The notes under the pieces were generated by a model. That model was not told the origin of the DNA, made no database searches, and saw only the letters and a program-made list of their open reading frames with translations. From positions 30,490 to 94,489 of the forward strand of contig DAISJD010000002.1 in the NCBI GenBank assembly GCA_036821645.1: 64,000 nt of DNA. The letters run 5' to 3'. Shown in pieces: positions 42,219 to 49,432 of the stretch. The position numbers were made by a program, and so were the translations under genes. Source of the stretch: DAISJD01 sp036821645. Lineage in GTDB: Bacteria > Pseudomonadota > Alphaproteobacteria > ATCC43930 > CGMCC-115725. How positions within the stretch are numbered: position 1 is the first letter of the stretch; every line of letters begins with the position of its first letter.

Positions 42219-42281
42219 CCCCCGACCGGCTGTTACAGCAACCGATCGGGGTCCGTAGCAGAGGGTAACGTCTAGGTCATT

Positions 42282-42313
42282 AACCCTACTAAATTGCATT
42301 CTATCGTAGGGTT
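42282..42313 (+). terminator. Inverted repeat upstream of dam, possible terminator
   Basis: Arms AACCCTAC (42282-42289) and GTAGGGTT (42306-42313) with a 16-base loop; TT follows. It lies immediately before the methylase ATG (42320). A second GC-rich hairpin (CCCCGA...TCGGGG) sits at ~42220-42251. Either could attenuate read-through into the methylase gene, or the inverted repeat could be a protein site. Confidence 0.4.
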
Positions 42314-42319
42314 TTAATC

Positions 42320-43108
42320 ATGTCTATCCGCGTTTCAGTTGTACCCGCCGCCCCCTATTTTGGCGGAAAACGCCTCTTAGCCCGGCGGATTATCCAGATC
42401 ATCGAGGCAACCCCGCACGATCTTTATGCGGAGCCCTTCGTCGGCATGGGCGGGGTGTTCCTGCGTCGCAATCACCCGGCCAAATGCGAGGTCATCAATG
42501 ATATGAGCCGGGATGTTTCCAACCTGTTCCGCATCCTGCAACGCCATTACCCACAGTTCCTCGACGTGCTCAAATGGCAATTGACCAGCAGGGCAGACTT
42601 TGAGCGTCTGGTAGAGCAGCCAGCGGACACGCTCACCGATCTCGAACGGTCGGCACGGTTTCTCTATCTGCAGAAGACGTGTTTCGGCGGCAAGCTCTCG
42701 GGCCGCAACTTCGGGGTTCAGCGCACCGGGCCCGCCCGGTTCGATGTCACCCGGCTCATTCCGATCTTGGAGGATATTCATACCCGCCTTGCCCCGGTCG
42801 TGATCGAGTGCCTGCCGTACCAGGACTTCATCCCACGCTATGACCGGGCCGGTGCTCTTTTCTATCTCGACCCGCCGTATTTTGGCTGCGAGCGGGATTA
42901 TGGCGCCGATCTCTTCGGGCGGGAAGATTTTGAGCGCATCGCGGATCTCCTGGCCCAGATCAAGGGCCGGTTCATCCTGTCCATCAACGACCGCCCGGAA
43001 ATCCGCCAGATCTTCGCCGCCTTCAGGATCGAGGCGGTCGAGACGACCTATTCGATTGCCGGGGGCGGCAAAGCTCAACGAGCGGCCGAACTGATCATCA
43101 CCGGGTGA
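42320..43108 (+). CDS. Dam-family DNA adenine methylase (D12 class)
   Basis: 262 residues. N-terminal PYFGGKRLLARRI (SAM-binding FxGGK/GGK motif), motif I AEPFVGMGGVFL (37-48), the INDMSRDVSNLF strand, and the catalytic DPPY (184-187), all in D12-class order. Family members methylate adenine in short sites such as GATC. No restriction partner nearby, so it is an orphan phage methylase, probably for protection or regulation. Second methylase of this phage (the other at 8421). Confidence 0.9.
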   Translation: MSIRVSVVPAAPYFGGKRLLARRIIQIIEATPHDLYAEPFVGMGGVFLRRNHPAKCEVINDMSRDVSNLFRILQRHYPQFLDVLKWQLTSRADFERLVEQPADTLTDLERSARFLYLQKTCFGGKLSGRNFGVQRTGPARFDVTRLIPILEDIHTRLAPVVIECLPYQDFIPRYDRAGALFYLDPPYFGCERDYGADLFGREDFERIADLLAQIKGRFILSINDRPEIRQIFAAFRIEAVETTYSIAGGGKAQRAAELIITG

Positions 43109-43159
43109 GGCTCCATAGTCGGGTCTCACCAATCCATTATCACATCAGGAGTTTTTATC

Positions 43160-43552
43160 ATGCATCGCCATCAAGCATGGGCGGGGTTGCCGCCTGCTGC
43201 CTGCCCGCGTGTTCCGCCGCCGCCGCGCGCCGCTCAGGGCACCTGCGCTAGCGGGTGTGTCGCCGTCACCGGCCAGCCTGGGGCACTGTTGCCGGCCGGG
43301 ACAATCCTCGTCGCCCCGTCGCGTGTCCGGTTCTGCACCGAGATCCCGACCTACATTTCGGCGATCGGGATCACGATCGTGCCGGTGATCGCTGCACAGC
43401 CGGGGGAGGCGGGAAATCTCGCCCCCGGCACCGGACTCTGCCTTCAATCCCCGCTGCAAGGGGTCGATGCTGCCGCCGTCTCCGGCCTCATCCTAGGGGG
43501 TGCCGGGTGTGGCCAGCCCCAAGATCGCGGTTACCCCGGCCGATGCGCCTGA
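43160..43552 (+). CDS. Orphan baseplate-J-like beta domain protein
   Basis: 130 residues with AGGAG before the ATG. Residues ~30-115 align by eye with the middle domain of baseplate J proteins: CVAVTGQPGALLPAGTIL, a strand with RFCTEIPTYISA, VPVIAAQPGEAGNLAPGT and LCLQSPLQGVDAAAV ending SGLILGGAG. The same landmarks (SGxV, GAxLPAG, PGxxGNxxAG, VSG) occur in the gp47-like protein at 37704. Flanking wedge domains are missing. Either a degraded gp47 copy or a repurposed stand-alone module. The stop region overlaps the next start. Confidence 0.6.
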   Translation: MHRHQAWAGLPPAACPRVPPPPRAAQGTCASGCVAVTGQPGALLPAGTILVAPSRVRFCTEIPTYISAIGITIVPVIAAQPGEAGNLAPGTGLCLQSPLQGVDAAAVSGLILGGAGCGQPQDRGYPGRCA

Positions 43553-44019
43553 TCGCGGGTTGGCGTTCCGCCTGGCGGTTCTGGTCGGTTCGCATCCAGG
43601 CGGCCTGCATCCTGGTCGGGCTCATCTGGGAGCAACTCGGGCCTGAGACCAGGGCCGCCCTCGATCACCGGTTCGGCTATGGGCTGGCCCTGGTCCTGGG
43701 GGCGGGTATCGCCGCACGCCTCGTTCAGCAAGGGCCGTTTTCTCAATCAACACCCCCGCCAGTGGTGGGGAAACCAAAGGAGGATTATCCCATGCTTGCG
43801 CTGGATCTCATTGAAAAGGGCCTCGAAGCGGTCAAATCGACCGGCGGTGAACTTGGGGCCGATGCGGCGGCGGCGGCGGCCATCATCACCGCCGCCCGCG
43901 ACCCGTCGGCGCAGAACATCCTGGCGGTGATCGCCGCCATTGAGACGGCGGTGAATGCTGCCCTTGCAACGGGGCATGCAGCATCGCAAGCAGGTCAGCC
44001 GGTGCCGACCAAGCTTTAA
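43543..44019 (+). CDS. Holin-like membrane protein with second internal start
   Basis: 158 residues. The first ~65 (MRLIAGWRSAWRFWSVRIQ, then AACILVGLIWEQLGP and GLALVLGAGIAARLVQQG) look like a phage holin-type protein with two helices. From ATG 43792 a second in-frame start preceded by a near-perfect AAAGGAGG at eight bases would give a 75-residue Ala-rich protein (LALDLIEKGLEAVKSTG...). So this may be two genes that lost the stop between them, or a dual-start gene. It follows the orphan J-domain gene. Confidence 0.55.
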   Translation: MRLIAGWRSAWRFWSVRIQAACILVGLIWEQLGPETRAALDHRFGYGLALVLGAGIAARLVQQGPFSQSTPPPVVGKPKEDYPMLALDLIEKGLEAVKSTGGELGADAAAAAAIITAARDPSAQNILAVIAAIETAVNAALATGHAASQAGQPVPTKL

Positions 44020-44131
44020 CAGCATCCATCGATAAGCCGGGATATCTGACCCGGCCTCGCCTTGAAGGCGGCACTGCCGCCGCCCCCGATCTCGGGGTGC
44101 GCCCAATCCCCAAAAAACCAAAGGAAAAATC

Positions 44132-44491
44132 ATGAACTATTATCGTTCCGCCCTGGCATTCGCCGGGCTTGCGGCTCTCTGCGCCTGCACCAGCGTCAAA
44201 CAGGATATCTCGAATGCCGAGGCCGAAGCGCTGAAAGCATGTAAGGTCGCCAATGCCACGGTGCACGCGGCAGACCCCGCCTTGGGCCTGCTGAAAGGTG
44301 GGGCCGCCGGTACTGTCGCCGACGTCAAATCCGGTTTCGATGCGCTGTGCGGGGCCGGGAACGAGGCAGCCCTCAAAGCCGCCGCCGAGGCCGATCCCAC
44401 CACCGCCGCCTGGATCGGCCAGCAGGCCAATCTCGTGCTAGCCGGGGTCTTGACCGGCTTCGCGGTGAGCGCCGAGATCAGCGGCCACTAA
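44132..44491 (+). CDS. Small lipoprotein
   Basis: 119 residues with a lipoprotein signal (FAGLAALCAC, lipidated Cys at ~20, preceded by LCA). The mature helical, Ala-rich part has two cysteines (KACKV, ALCGAG). The AAGGAAAAATCATGAA context is identical to that of the next gene. Position in the lysis block suggests an Rz1-like or membrane-fusion role, but it is larger than typical Rz1. Confidence 0.6.
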   Translation: MNYYRSALAFAGLAALCACTSVKQDISNAEAEALKACKVANATVHAADPALGLLKGGAAGTVADVKSGFDALCGAGNEAALKAAAEADPTTAAWIGQQANLVLAGVLTGFAVSAEISGH

Positions 44492-44623
44492 CCCAGACAC
44501 AGGCCCGCCCGCAATAAGGCCGGGGTGGCTCATCCGGTGCCAATCGTGGTGCGGCATCGGTGCGTCCGCATTCCACGCTTTCAGCCGACACGGCAATAAA
44601 AAAAGCAATCAAAAGGAAAAATC

Positions 44624-45040
44624 ATGAAGACTTATGCGCTCCCGAGCGATGTGCTCGCGGTTCGGATTCCGCTCGGCCTCGCCGATCATTTCGACCGCTA
44701 TATGGCTCTCGAAAAGCTCACCGCTTGCAGCGAAACGAGCAGCAATACCGAAGTGGCAACCTGTACCCTCGATCATGAGACGCGGGAACTGGTGATCAAC
44801 CCGCTCGCGATCGGGGAGACCACCATCACCGTGACGGCGGCCACAGGATCGGCGACCGGCTCCGACACTATCATCCTTCAGGTGCAGGATCCTCAAATCA
44901 AAGAGGTGCTGATCGATGTGGATAAGGCGATCCTAGTATATCCGACGCCCGCGCCGACCCCGGCACCGGCTGCCGCATCCTCCGCATCCCCGGAGGACAC
45001 ACCCGAGCCTGCACCGGCACCGGTCCAGCAGGCCGCCTGA
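44624..45040 (+). CDS. Phage protein with Ig-like beta domain
   Basis: 138 residues, AAAGGAAAAATCATG at the start. Residues ~35-95 (ETTITVTAATGSATGSDTIILQVQD) have the strand pattern of a bacterial Ig-like (Big) domain, often attached to phage surface proteins. The last 35 residues are a PAP/Pro-rich tail. Possibly a virion decoration or host-surface protein. Confidence 0.5.
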   Translation: MKTYALPSDVLAVRIPLGLADHFDRYMALEKLTACSETSSNTEVATCTLDHETRELVINPLAIGETTITVTAATGSATGSDTIILQVQDPQIKEVLIDVDKAILVYPTPAPTPAPAAASSASPEDTPEPAPAPVQQAA

Positions 45041-45043
45041 AGG

Positions 45044-45163
45044 ATGGGTGCCGTCTGGCAGTTCATCCACAACACGGTGGCGCACCCGCTGCTGAGCCTC
45101 AGCTTCGGCAGCCGGTGGTCCGTCCGGTTTCATGATTGGACCGCGCGCAAGGCGGGGTTCTGA
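45044..45163 (+). CDS. Small phage protein, 39 residues
   Basis: A 39-codon gene, MGAVWQFIHNTVAHPLLSLS then FGSRWSVRFHDWTARKAGF, starting 3 bases after the upstream stop with GAAGG before the ATG. The WQFIHNTVAHPLL...HDWTARKA pattern is one I associate with very small conserved proteins of alphaproteobacterial phages of unknown role. It is a short amphipathic helix pair rather than a membrane span. Confidence 0.6.
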   Translation: MGAVWQFIHNTVAHPLLSLSFGSRWSVRFHDWTARKAGF

Positions 45164-45236
45164 CTTCAAGCCGGGCATCGGCATCACCAGCGGGTGCCCG
45201 GCGCTTTTCCATATCGACGACGAAAGAGACGCGATC

Positions 45237-45839
45237 ATGAGCGGCATCAGCATCGCCCTGCAGAAAAGCTGGCGGGCCATCAATACGCGGTTCGAGGGCT
45301 GCGTCGATCACATGTACCCCGACATCAAGGGGCTGGTCACCACAGGCATGGGCAACCTGATCGATCCGGTGACCCTCGCCATCACCTTGCCCTGGCGGCA
45401 CCGATCCGATGATACGGCGGCCACATTGGTCGAGATCAACGCGGAATGGAGCAAGATGCATGGCAATGCCGATCTCGCCCGACGCGGGGCGGAGGCGGCG
45501 GGTAAGGTGGCGACGCTCTATCTCGCCGACGCCGCGATCGACGATCTCATCACGAGGCGGTTCTCGGCCAATGTGGTTCTACTGATGCAGCACCCGGCCT
45601 TTGCGGATCTCCAATCCTGGCCGGAACCGGCGCAGACGGCGCTCTGTTCCATGGCATGGGCTATGGGGCCGAGTTTTGGCCCACACTGGCCTCGTTTCTC
45701 GGCCGCCTGTGCCGCGAAGGATTGGGCGGCGGCTGCCGATCAATGCCGGATGGATGACAGCCGGAATCCAGGTCTCACACCCCGGAATGCGTTCAATCGG
45801 CAGTGCTTTTTGGAGGCTCAGCGGTCAAGAAATTCTTGA
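45237..45839 (+). CDS. Endolysin (muramidase-like)
   Basis: 200 residues from MSGISIALQ. The FEGCVDHMYPDIKGLVTTGMG region (~19-40) has the catalytic-Glu-then-DxxGxxTxGxG layout of phage lysozymes, giving a candidate Glu at ~20. The C-terminal half (LCSMAWAMGPSF, CRMDDSRNPGLTPRNAFNRQCF) is the usual lysozyme core helix. The in-frame extension upstream lacks a ribosome site. It would degrade peptidoglycan at lysis. Confidence 0.7.
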   Translation: MSGISIALQKSWRAINTRFEGCVDHMYPDIKGLVTTGMGNLIDPVTLAITLPWRHRSDDTAATLVEINAEWSKMHGNADLARRGAEAAGKVATLYLADAAIDDLITRRFSANVVLLMQHPAFADLQSWPEPAQTALCSMAWAMGPSFGPHWPRFSAACAAKDWAAAADQCRMDDSRNPGLTPRNAFNRQCFLEAQRSRNS

Positions 45840-45910
45840 TAGTTCAGCTTATAATCCTTGACTGTCCGCCGCGACAGAGCGGTGATGGTTGCACCAAAAC
45901 AGGGGCAATC

Positions 45911-46129
45911 ATGAACCAAGCAGCAAAAAATCAACGCGCGATCAATGCCTTTATCGCCAAGAAGGCGGACATTGATTTGATGTTGGACCGGCTCAAAAAA
46001 CTGAGCGACGACCATTTCAACGCCGACCCGGATGATGTCAACTGGGGTCATGTCGGCGATTTGGGTCGTTACGCACAGATCCTGAAAGGGGCAACCGATA
46101 TCGCCTTTGGCGAGGGCGAGATTGCCTAG
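45911..46129 (+). CDS. Small hypothetical protein
   Basis: 72 residues, AGGGG seven bases before the ATG. Helical: NQRAINAFIAKKADIDLMLDRLKKLSDDHF (described by its ends), acidic C-terminus. Last plus-strand gene of the prophage region. Function unknown. Confidence 0.5.
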   Translation: MNQAAKNQRAINAFIAKKADIDLMLDRLKKLSDDHFNADPDDVNWGHVGDLGRYAQILKGATDIAFGEGEIA

Positions 46130-46136
46130 GAGGTTC

Positions 46137-46172
46137 CTCCATCATTTTCGTGGGGTCACGAAAATGATGGAG
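46137..46172. repeat. Perfect 16-bp inverted repeat
   Basis: CTCCATCATTTTCGTG (46137-46152), loop GGGT, CACGAAAATGATGGAG (46157-46172), a perfect 16-bp stem eight bases after the last late gene. There is no following T-run, so it is not a standard rho-independent terminator, though it could still stop or stabilise the late transcript. It may also be a transposon-end or protein-binding remnant marking the prophage right end. Confidence 0.7.
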
Positions 46173-46260
46173 TGTGGAAGCCGAGGGTCTCTACTTGACC
46201 TTTTCTGTTCTTGTGGCGGTCGTCTCGCCCACCTTTCGGTAGGGTCAGCGGGCATTCTGG

Positions 46261-46589
46261 CTACCACAAATCAACCTCGAAGCATTCTCGGTTTTTTGCG
46301 TCCCATAATTGCACATCAAAAATACTGCGGTGTGGAGGATTGCCGTCTTTTTCCTCGACGAGTATTTCATGGGCCGCTCTGACCGGGTTTAAGAGGTCAT
46401 CTTTTGATCTGATGTCCACGGTCCAGTCATTCCGGCACGCATTTGCATAGCCTTTTGCGATCAGCTTGTACCGAGTGCCGGTCCAGATTTTTTCATAGCC
46501 TTTTTCACGGTAGACGTGTTGCACCGTTTCGGTTGCGTCGATGTCGGCTATCTTAATTTTTTTAGGGTTTGGCGGGGGGGGGATTGCAT
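46261..46589 (-). pseudogene. Hypothetical gene with G9-tract frameshift near its start
   Basis: An 87-residue frame (46261-46524, GTG start) is preceded by an open upstream continuation without a start. A better start is ATG at 46589, with AGGAG seven bases upstream, but between them lies a run of nine G on the plus strand (46574-46582; C9 in the gene) that puts the two parts in different frames. One extra base would restore a ~109-residue protein. Either slippage (phase variation), decay or sequencing error. Protein family unknown; C-terminus FDVQLWDAKNRECFEVDLW. Confidence 0.55.
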
Positions 46590-46650
46590 GCTGTAAACTC
46601 CTGGTTAATCACTCGATGCGTCAAATTCTTGGCCCGAAAAAGGCCAACCA

Positions 46651-46908
46651 TCAGCGTGACGACGGACCCCACTCAAAAGATTTTAACGCCAGTGTGAGCA
46701 TGAGTGGATACCGAAAGCCCCTTCCGGCTTCGATATACTCGACAGTCCGCCCGGACATGCCGAGGAGTTGCCCCGCGCGGCTGGTCGACAAGGTTCCGCG
46801 CCACGCCTTGACCATGTCGGCTAGTTCTTTTTTTTCGGCCTCTGTCATCTCGCGCCGCTTGCGCGGAAGTATATCGTCCAGGTCGGAATCAGACTTTTTG
46901 CGGGGCAT
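46651..46908 (-). CDS. XRE-type HTH regulator
   Basis: 85 residues, GGAGG ten bases before the ATG. Acidic-basic N-terminus (PRKKSDSDLDDILPRKRRE), then an HTH at ~38-75 (LSTSRAGQLLGMSGRTVEYIEAGRGFRYP). It overlaps the upstream gene by 20 bases. Its promoter probably lies at 47663-47719, where perfect palindromes flank a consensus-like promoter, so it is the best candidate for the protein binding there. Confidence 0.65.
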   Translation of the reverse strand: MPRKKSDSDLDDILPRKRREMTEAEKKELADMVKAWRGTLSTSRAGQLLGMSGRTVEYIEAGRGFRYPLMLTLALKSFEWGPSSR

Positions 46909-47161
46909 TTCCCGTTGCCTCCATTTCTTTAAGCGCCGCTTCTATTTTGCGCTGATCCAGGTTGGCGAGGCCACCGAGCCAATATTTTGCATATTTTCCG
47001 CTGGATTTAAGCCGCACGAGAATGCCGCTCGGGAAGTAACCCCAGGTCGCCCTTATAGTGGCGATGGGCTCAAGGTTACTGACTGTCGTGGGTGGTAAAA
47101 AATGCGCCCACTGGTCACTCAGGGGTTCGAGTCTGAACCTGTTTCTGTTGGGGTGCGGCAT
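46889..47161 (-). CDS. Hypothetical protein
   Basis: 90 residues. Beta-rich first two thirds (ATWGYFPSGILVRLKSSGKYAKYWLGG shown in parts) and a helical C-terminus (RKIEAALKEMEATG). Its last 20 bases overlap the start of the HTH gene, so the two are coupled. Unknown family; sits in the small minus-strand operon downstream of the palindromic promoter. Confidence 0.5.
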   Translation of the reverse strand: MPHPNRNRFRLEPLSDQWAHFLPPTTVSNLEPIATIRATWGYFPSGILVRLKSSGKYAKYWLGGLANLDQRKIEAALKEMEATGNAPQKV

Positions 47162-47190
47162 GCTGGTATCTTTCGTTTTTGGCGGTAAAA

Positions 47191-47611
47191 TTAAGCCTGA
47201 TGCTTGGCGATAAAGGGTTTGCAGAGATAGGGGATGGTGGTTTCGCGGTTATCGATCCAAAATTTAGCCTGAGATTGAGATCTGATATCGGCCCGCACCG
47301 CCTGAGTGGCGGGTGCGTCTTTGTCGATCATCTTTGCAATGAGGCTATTTCATGCGGATCGTCTCGGCCCAGGCGATTTGTTTGGGCGAGCCTTCGAGGC
47401 TGGGCAGCCCGTCGGCTTGGTTTTTAGCCGCATCGACTGTGCTTTGCTCCGCAAGTTTCTCGGCCTGCTTGGCCTTTTCGATCGCGTTGCACGCGTCGCA
47501 AAGGCAGGTTTCCTGCATCCGCTTAATCTTCCGTGCACGGTCCTTTTCCGGTCCAAAGAGCGCAACGGTTGTTTTATGGCCGCAGGACATGGTGACGGAA
47601 TATTGTGCCAT
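47191..47611 (-). pseudogene. Cys-rich phage protein, frameshifted
   Basis: The first part (47345-47611, 88 residues) has a zinc-binding look: SCGHKTTVALFG and CLCDACNAIEKAKQ, followed by SLEGSPKQIAWAETIR and then a stop. A +1 shift at the stop (GAAAT at ~47345) lets the reading continue SLIAKMIDKDAPATQAVRAD and QAKFWIDNRETT to 47191, which fits the usual longer form of such CGH...KFWIDNR phage proteins. So the gene is broken by a one-base indel or a sequencing error. A consensus promoter lies just upstream. Confidence 0.6.
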
Positions 47612-47662
47612 TTTTTGTCTCGACCCCTGATCCGGCGAGGTGCCCGTCGTCTTGATGTCCCC

Positions 47663-47719
47663 ATTATACGTGTGATACGTATTATGTAAAGATAAAAATA
47701 CGTGCTACACGTATTTTTA
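47663..47719 (-). promoter_or_regulatory. Minus-strand promoter inside palindromic operators
   Basis: On the minus strand, -35 TTTACA (complement of 47685-47690) and -10 TATAAT (complement of 47663-47668) are 16 bases apart, close to consensus. Two palindromes overlap them: ATACGT...ACGTAT (47666-47682) and a perfect 12-bp repeat TAAAAATACGTG-CTA-CACGTATTTTTA (47693-47719). Both share the core TACGTG/CACGTA. A dimeric repressor binding here would block transcription of the small-gene operon 47611-46261. Confidence 0.75.
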
Positions 47720-47779
47720 TAAAGATCTGGCATCGAAATCCGGTTTGTGTTTTGTCGTCTGAGTTGATAGCATCTGCAT

Positions 47780-47866
47780 GTCGCCTGCATGAGTGGGCGT
47801 GGATTGAAACGCCAACCGCCCGTCACGCTGTCGTGCCGCCTCTTACAATGGCACGTGGATTGAAGC
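47780..47866. CRISPR. Two CRISPR-repeat-like fragments (degenerate remnant)
   Basis: Two segments end in the classic type I-C-like 3' repeat end: CGTGGATTGAAAC (ending 47810) and CGTGGATTGAAGC (ending 47866). Each has a hairpin before it, CGCC...GGCG in the first and CGTGCC...GGCACG in the second, with different stem bases but the same shape. Spacing between the repeat ends is 56 bases, shorter than an I-C unit, and no further repeats or cas genes are present. It looks like a decayed two-repeat array; chance similarity cannot be excluded. Confidence 0.35.
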
Positions 47867-47887
47867 ATTAACCGAAGTCGAGTTAGT

Positions 47888-47926
47888 GGCTCCTCGATCG
47901 AGACAATCGCTCTTGATCGAGGAGCC
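47888..47926. repeat. Perfect 12-bp inverted repeat
   Basis: GGCTCCTCGATC (47888-47899) and GATCGAGGAGCC (47915-47926) with a 15-base loop. No U-tract, no adjacent gene. It lies between the CRISPR-like remnant and the IS, in a stretch (47867-48210) where I see no gene. Possible end of an old mobile element or a recombination site. Confidence 0.6.
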
Positions 47927-48275
47927 GCCACGTTGATACGAATTCGAACTGTCGATAGGTAGATTTGATCGAGAATTAGCGATGCGTCTGGCGAGGTCTT
48001 GGATTGTCGCTCCGTACGGACGACGGCTTCTTGCGGGATCGACATGCCACATAATTTTATCTGATTGTATCCGCTTATATCATAATATGTGGTTAGTGGC
48101 ATGGCAGGTGGGTATTGATTTTGCTTTTTTATCTATTTGTTTTTTTTGATAAAATATGTGAAATTTGCGGGACGCTCCCTCCGCCAATCCAAAATGGATA
48201 AATCTGGACTTGCCCTGAGAAAGTGGAGAGCGTTTGGAGTTACACTGAACGCGAGACACGCAAGGACGGGGTATT

Positions 48276-48554
48276 TTGACGGTAAAGATACCGGAAGAAT
48301 TTCGGCGTGAAGCGGTTCGCATTGCGCTTTCCAGTGGGCGCACGATTGGGCAAGTTGCATCTGATCTTGGGATTGGCAAATCGACGCTTGGCAAGTGCAT
48401 TGCCCGACATCGGGAAGCGGATTTGTTGTCGGGCCCCCATGACGACGTGCAAAAGGAACTGGCCCGGCTTCGGCGTGAGAATGAGATTCTGCGGGCGGAG
48501 CGCGACCTATTAAAAAAAGCGGCGGCCTTCTTTGCCAAGGAGACAAGTCGATGA
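48276..48554 (+). CDS. IS3-family transposase OrfA
   Basis: 92 residues from a TTG with AAGGACGGGG upstream. HTH of the IS3 OrfA type: FRREAVRIALSSGRTIGQVASDLG then STLGKCIARH, followed by a leucine-zipper-like coiled coil (LARLRRENEILRAERDLLKKA). The A7 run at 48512-48518 is in phase A AAA AAA for -1 slipping, and the -1 frame is open from there into OrfB (SGGLLCQGDKS), so an OrfAB transposase can form. Confidence 0.9.
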   Translation: MTVKIPEEFRREAVRIALSSGRTIGQVASDLGIGKSTLGKCIARHREADLLSGPHDDVQKELARLRRENEILRAERDLLKKAAAFFAKETSR

Positions 48555-49408
48555 TGTTCCGGGTCATTGACGAAAAGAAGGCCGATCTGTCCATTGACCG
48601 GAAGTGCGCCCTGTTTGGCGTCAGCGCCAGCGGTTATTATGCTTGGAAGCATCGTCGGCCCTGCAAACGGCAATTGGATGACATGGTCTTTTTAGCCCAT
48701 ATCCGGTCTCAATTTGCCTTGTCGCACGAGACTTACGGCAGTCCCCGGATGACCATTGAATTGCAGGAAGACGGCCTAGAGATAGGCCGTCATCGGGTTG
48801 CCCTGCTGATGCGCGAGAACAACCTGAAAGCCCTGCAAAAGCGCCGTTATAAGAAAACCACAGACGGTGATCATGGCGGCCCCGTGGCCCCCAATATCCT
48901 GGACCAGGACTTCGTTGCCGAGCAACCAGATCAGAAATGGGGCGCCGACATCTCGTACATCTGGACCGCCGAGGGCTGGTTGTATCTGGCCGTGGTCGTT
49001 GACCTGTTCTCGCGCCGGATCGTCGGCTGGGCAAGCAGCGACAGAATGAAAAAAGACTTAGGCATGACAGCATTGAAGCGGGCGTTGATTTTGCGCCAGC
49101 CGCCAAAGGGTCTGATCCATCATTCCGACAGGGGCAGCCAATATTGTTCCGGCGACGACCAGAAGCTCTTGACAGACCACGGATGCGTCATCTCCATGAG
49201 CGGAAAAGACAAGTGTTACGACAATGCCATGGTCGAAACTGTCTTTAAAACCATCAAGTCAGAACTGATCTGGAGGACGATTTGGCAATCACGTTGCCAA
49301 GCGACTTTGGCCCTTGGACATTATATCGACGGCTTCTATAATCCCATCAGCCGACATTCCTCACTGGGATACAAAAGTCCATGCCGCTTCGAGGCTGAAG
49401 CAGCATGA
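48551..49408 (+). CDS. IS3-family transposase OrfB (DDE integrase domain)
   Basis: 285 residues. HTH_21-type N-terminus, then the retroviral integrase core with the DDE triad in WGADISYIWT, HHSDRGSQY and AMVETVFKTIKSEL. The C-terminal GYKSP box is present. Full length and uninterrupted. Translated both on its own (ATG overlapping orfA's stop) and probably as an OrfAB fusion by -1 frameshifting. Confidence 0.92.
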   Translation: MMFRVIDEKKADLSIDRKCALFGVSASGYYAWKHRRPCKRQLDDMVFLAHIRSQFALSHETYGSPRMTIELQEDGLEIGRHRVALLMRENNLKALQKRRYKKTTDGDHGGPVAPNILDQDFVAEQPDQKWGADISYIWTAEGWLYLAVVVDLFSRRIVGWASSDRMKKDLGMTALKRALILRQPPKGLIHHSDRGSQYCSGDDQKLLTDHGCVISMSGKDKCYDNAMVETVFKTIKSELIWRTIWQSRCQATLALGHYIDGFYNPISRHSSLGYKSPCRFEAEAA

Positions 49409-49432
49409 CAGAGGAAAACGCTCTCCACTTTC

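Noticed and set aside
48080..48673. Minus-strand frames inside and left of the IS element
   Set aside because: They are complements of orfA/orfB; the part left of the IS does not resemble the missing herA C-terminus.
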